From Lachnospiraceae bacterium UBA3845 (GTDB lineage: Bacteria; Bacillota; Clostridia; Lachnospirales; Lachnospiraceae), in assembly GCA_002392705.1 (NCBI GenBank), contig DGHP01000152.1, positions 1 through 6,836 of the forward strand: DNA of 6,836 nt. Reading direction: 5' to 3'. Made by a program: the position numbers and the translations under genes. Positions 6,354 to 6,836 of this stretch are shown piece by piece (positions within the stretch are counted from its first letter, which is position 1; every line of letters starts with the position of its first letter). The notes under the pieces were generated by a model. The model saw nothing but the letters and a program-made list of their open reading frames with translations. It was not told where the DNA came from and did no database searches.

Positions 6354-6382
6354 TTGCGTTTCTGATCAGAACACCTTATCAT
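6354..6382 (+). promoter_or_regulatory. Promoter of the methyltransferase gene with palindromic spacer
   Basis: TTGCGT (6354-6359; TTG conserved) lies 17 bp before TATCAT (6377-6382; five of six consensus bases). The spacer starts with a perfect 12-bp palindrome, TTCTGATCAGAA (6360-6371), directly behind the -35 box. This is a plausible operator for a dimeric regulator. The transcript would start near 6389, about 38 nt before the start codon. The promoter follows a strong terminator, which supports independent transcription of the gene. Confidence 0.5.
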
Positions 6383-6426
6383 TGCGGCAGCTGCACAGCA
6401 AACCATGCCGGGAAAGGAAATTGAAA

Positions 6427-6836
6427 ATGCTTTACAGAAACAATTACCGTTCACCGCTGGGAGAGATCCTCCTTGCGGCGGATGAGGAAGGCCTGACCGG
6501 CCTCTGGTTTATGGAGAATCAGAAACACATGGGACAGGGCCTTTCCGAAAATGCCGTCCGGCGCAGCCTGCCTGTCTTTGACGAGACGGCACGCTGGCTG
6601 GACCTCTATTTCTCCGGAAAGGATCCGGGCTTTACGCCTCAGCTGCACCTGACCGGATCCGCCTTCCGCAGAAGGGTCGGGGAGATCATGCTGGAGATTC
6701 CCTACGGGGAAACCACAACCTACGGTGAAATCGCCCGGCGGATCGCTGCGGAACGCGGGATCAGCAGGATGTCCTCCCGGGCCGTAGGCGGCGCCGTAGG
6801 CAGGAATCCCATCTCCCTGATCATTCCCTGCCACCG
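6427..6836 (+). CDS. ogt: Methylated-DNA-protein cysteine methyltransferase, 3' truncated by window
   Basis: This is the first 136 residues of an Ogt/MGMT suicide DNA-repair protein, which moves an alkyl group from O6-alkylguanine (and O4-alkylthymine) in DNA to its own cysteine. An N-terminal RNase H-like domain (about 1-75) is followed by the winged-helix catalytic domain. IPYGETTTYGEIARRI (91-106) matches the conserved segment with the DNA-contacting Tyr99. SSRAVGGAVGRNPIS (116-130) carries the Arg118 finger and the Asn hinge region. IIPCH (132-136) ends with active-site Cys135 and His136 at the window edge, and the partial next codon (CG) fits Arg. About 20-40 residues should follow outside the window. 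The start at 6427 has AAAGGAAA (6413-6420) about 7 nt upstream. The gene is separated from the ABC operon by a terminator and has its own promoter, so a functional link to the transporter is not indicated. Only the truncation limits certainty. Confidence 0.93.
   Translation, partial: MLYRNNYRSPLGEILLAADEEGLTGLWFMENQKHMGQGLSENAVRRSLPVFDETARWLDLYFSGKDPGFTPQLHLTGSAFRRRVGEIMLEIPYGETTTYGEIARRIAAERGISRMSSRAVGGAVGRNPISLIIPCH

Overview
The window looks like a chromosomal segment of a moderately GC-rich Clostridia-type Firmicute, perhaps Lachnospiraceae or a relative. That placement is an inference from strong AGGAG-type ribosome binding sites, A-rich spacers before starts, short gene gaps, the family make-up (NhaC-type antiporter, NEW3-domain surface protein, ABC-2 transporter, Ogt-type methyltransferase) and mixed CGG/CGC/AGG arginine codons. 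No phage, IS, CRISPR, tRNA or rRNA sequence is visible. All six genes are on the plus strand.

Region 1 (1-1533): an extended -10 promoter (2-30) precedes a roughly 165-nt leader with three consecutive hairpins, then an intact NhaC-family Na+/H+ antiporter gene. Region 2 (1534-2683): a 118-bp gap filled largely by one long segmented hairpin (1559-1614), then a cytoplasmic alpha/beta hydrolase (start 1652) with a visible Ser-Asp-His triad. The two genes may be co-transcribed, with the hairpin tuning the second gene. No functional link between them is evident.

Region 3 (2684-3004): a 321-bp intergenic stretch with no convincing gene. It holds a coding-like short frame, a long-range imperfect inverted repeat, a TGACG-N4-CGTCA inverted repeat overlapping a candidate -35 box, and a small hairpin just before the next ribosome binding site. 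Region 4 (3005-6257): a tight three-gene operon. A secreted, C-terminally membrane-anchored protein with three tandem NEW3-like beta domains is followed 3 nt later by an ABC ATPase, whose last 50 nt overlap an ABC-2 permease. Together they look like an ABC-2 transporter with a dedicated extracytoplasmic beta-sandwich partner of unknown substrate. This is the most interesting system in the window. A strong intrinsic terminator (6304-6335) closes it.

Region 5 (6336-6836): a promoter with a 12-bp perfect palindrome in its spacer drives an Ogt-type methylated-DNA-protein cysteine methyltransferase. The window cuts this gene immediately after its active-site Cys-His.
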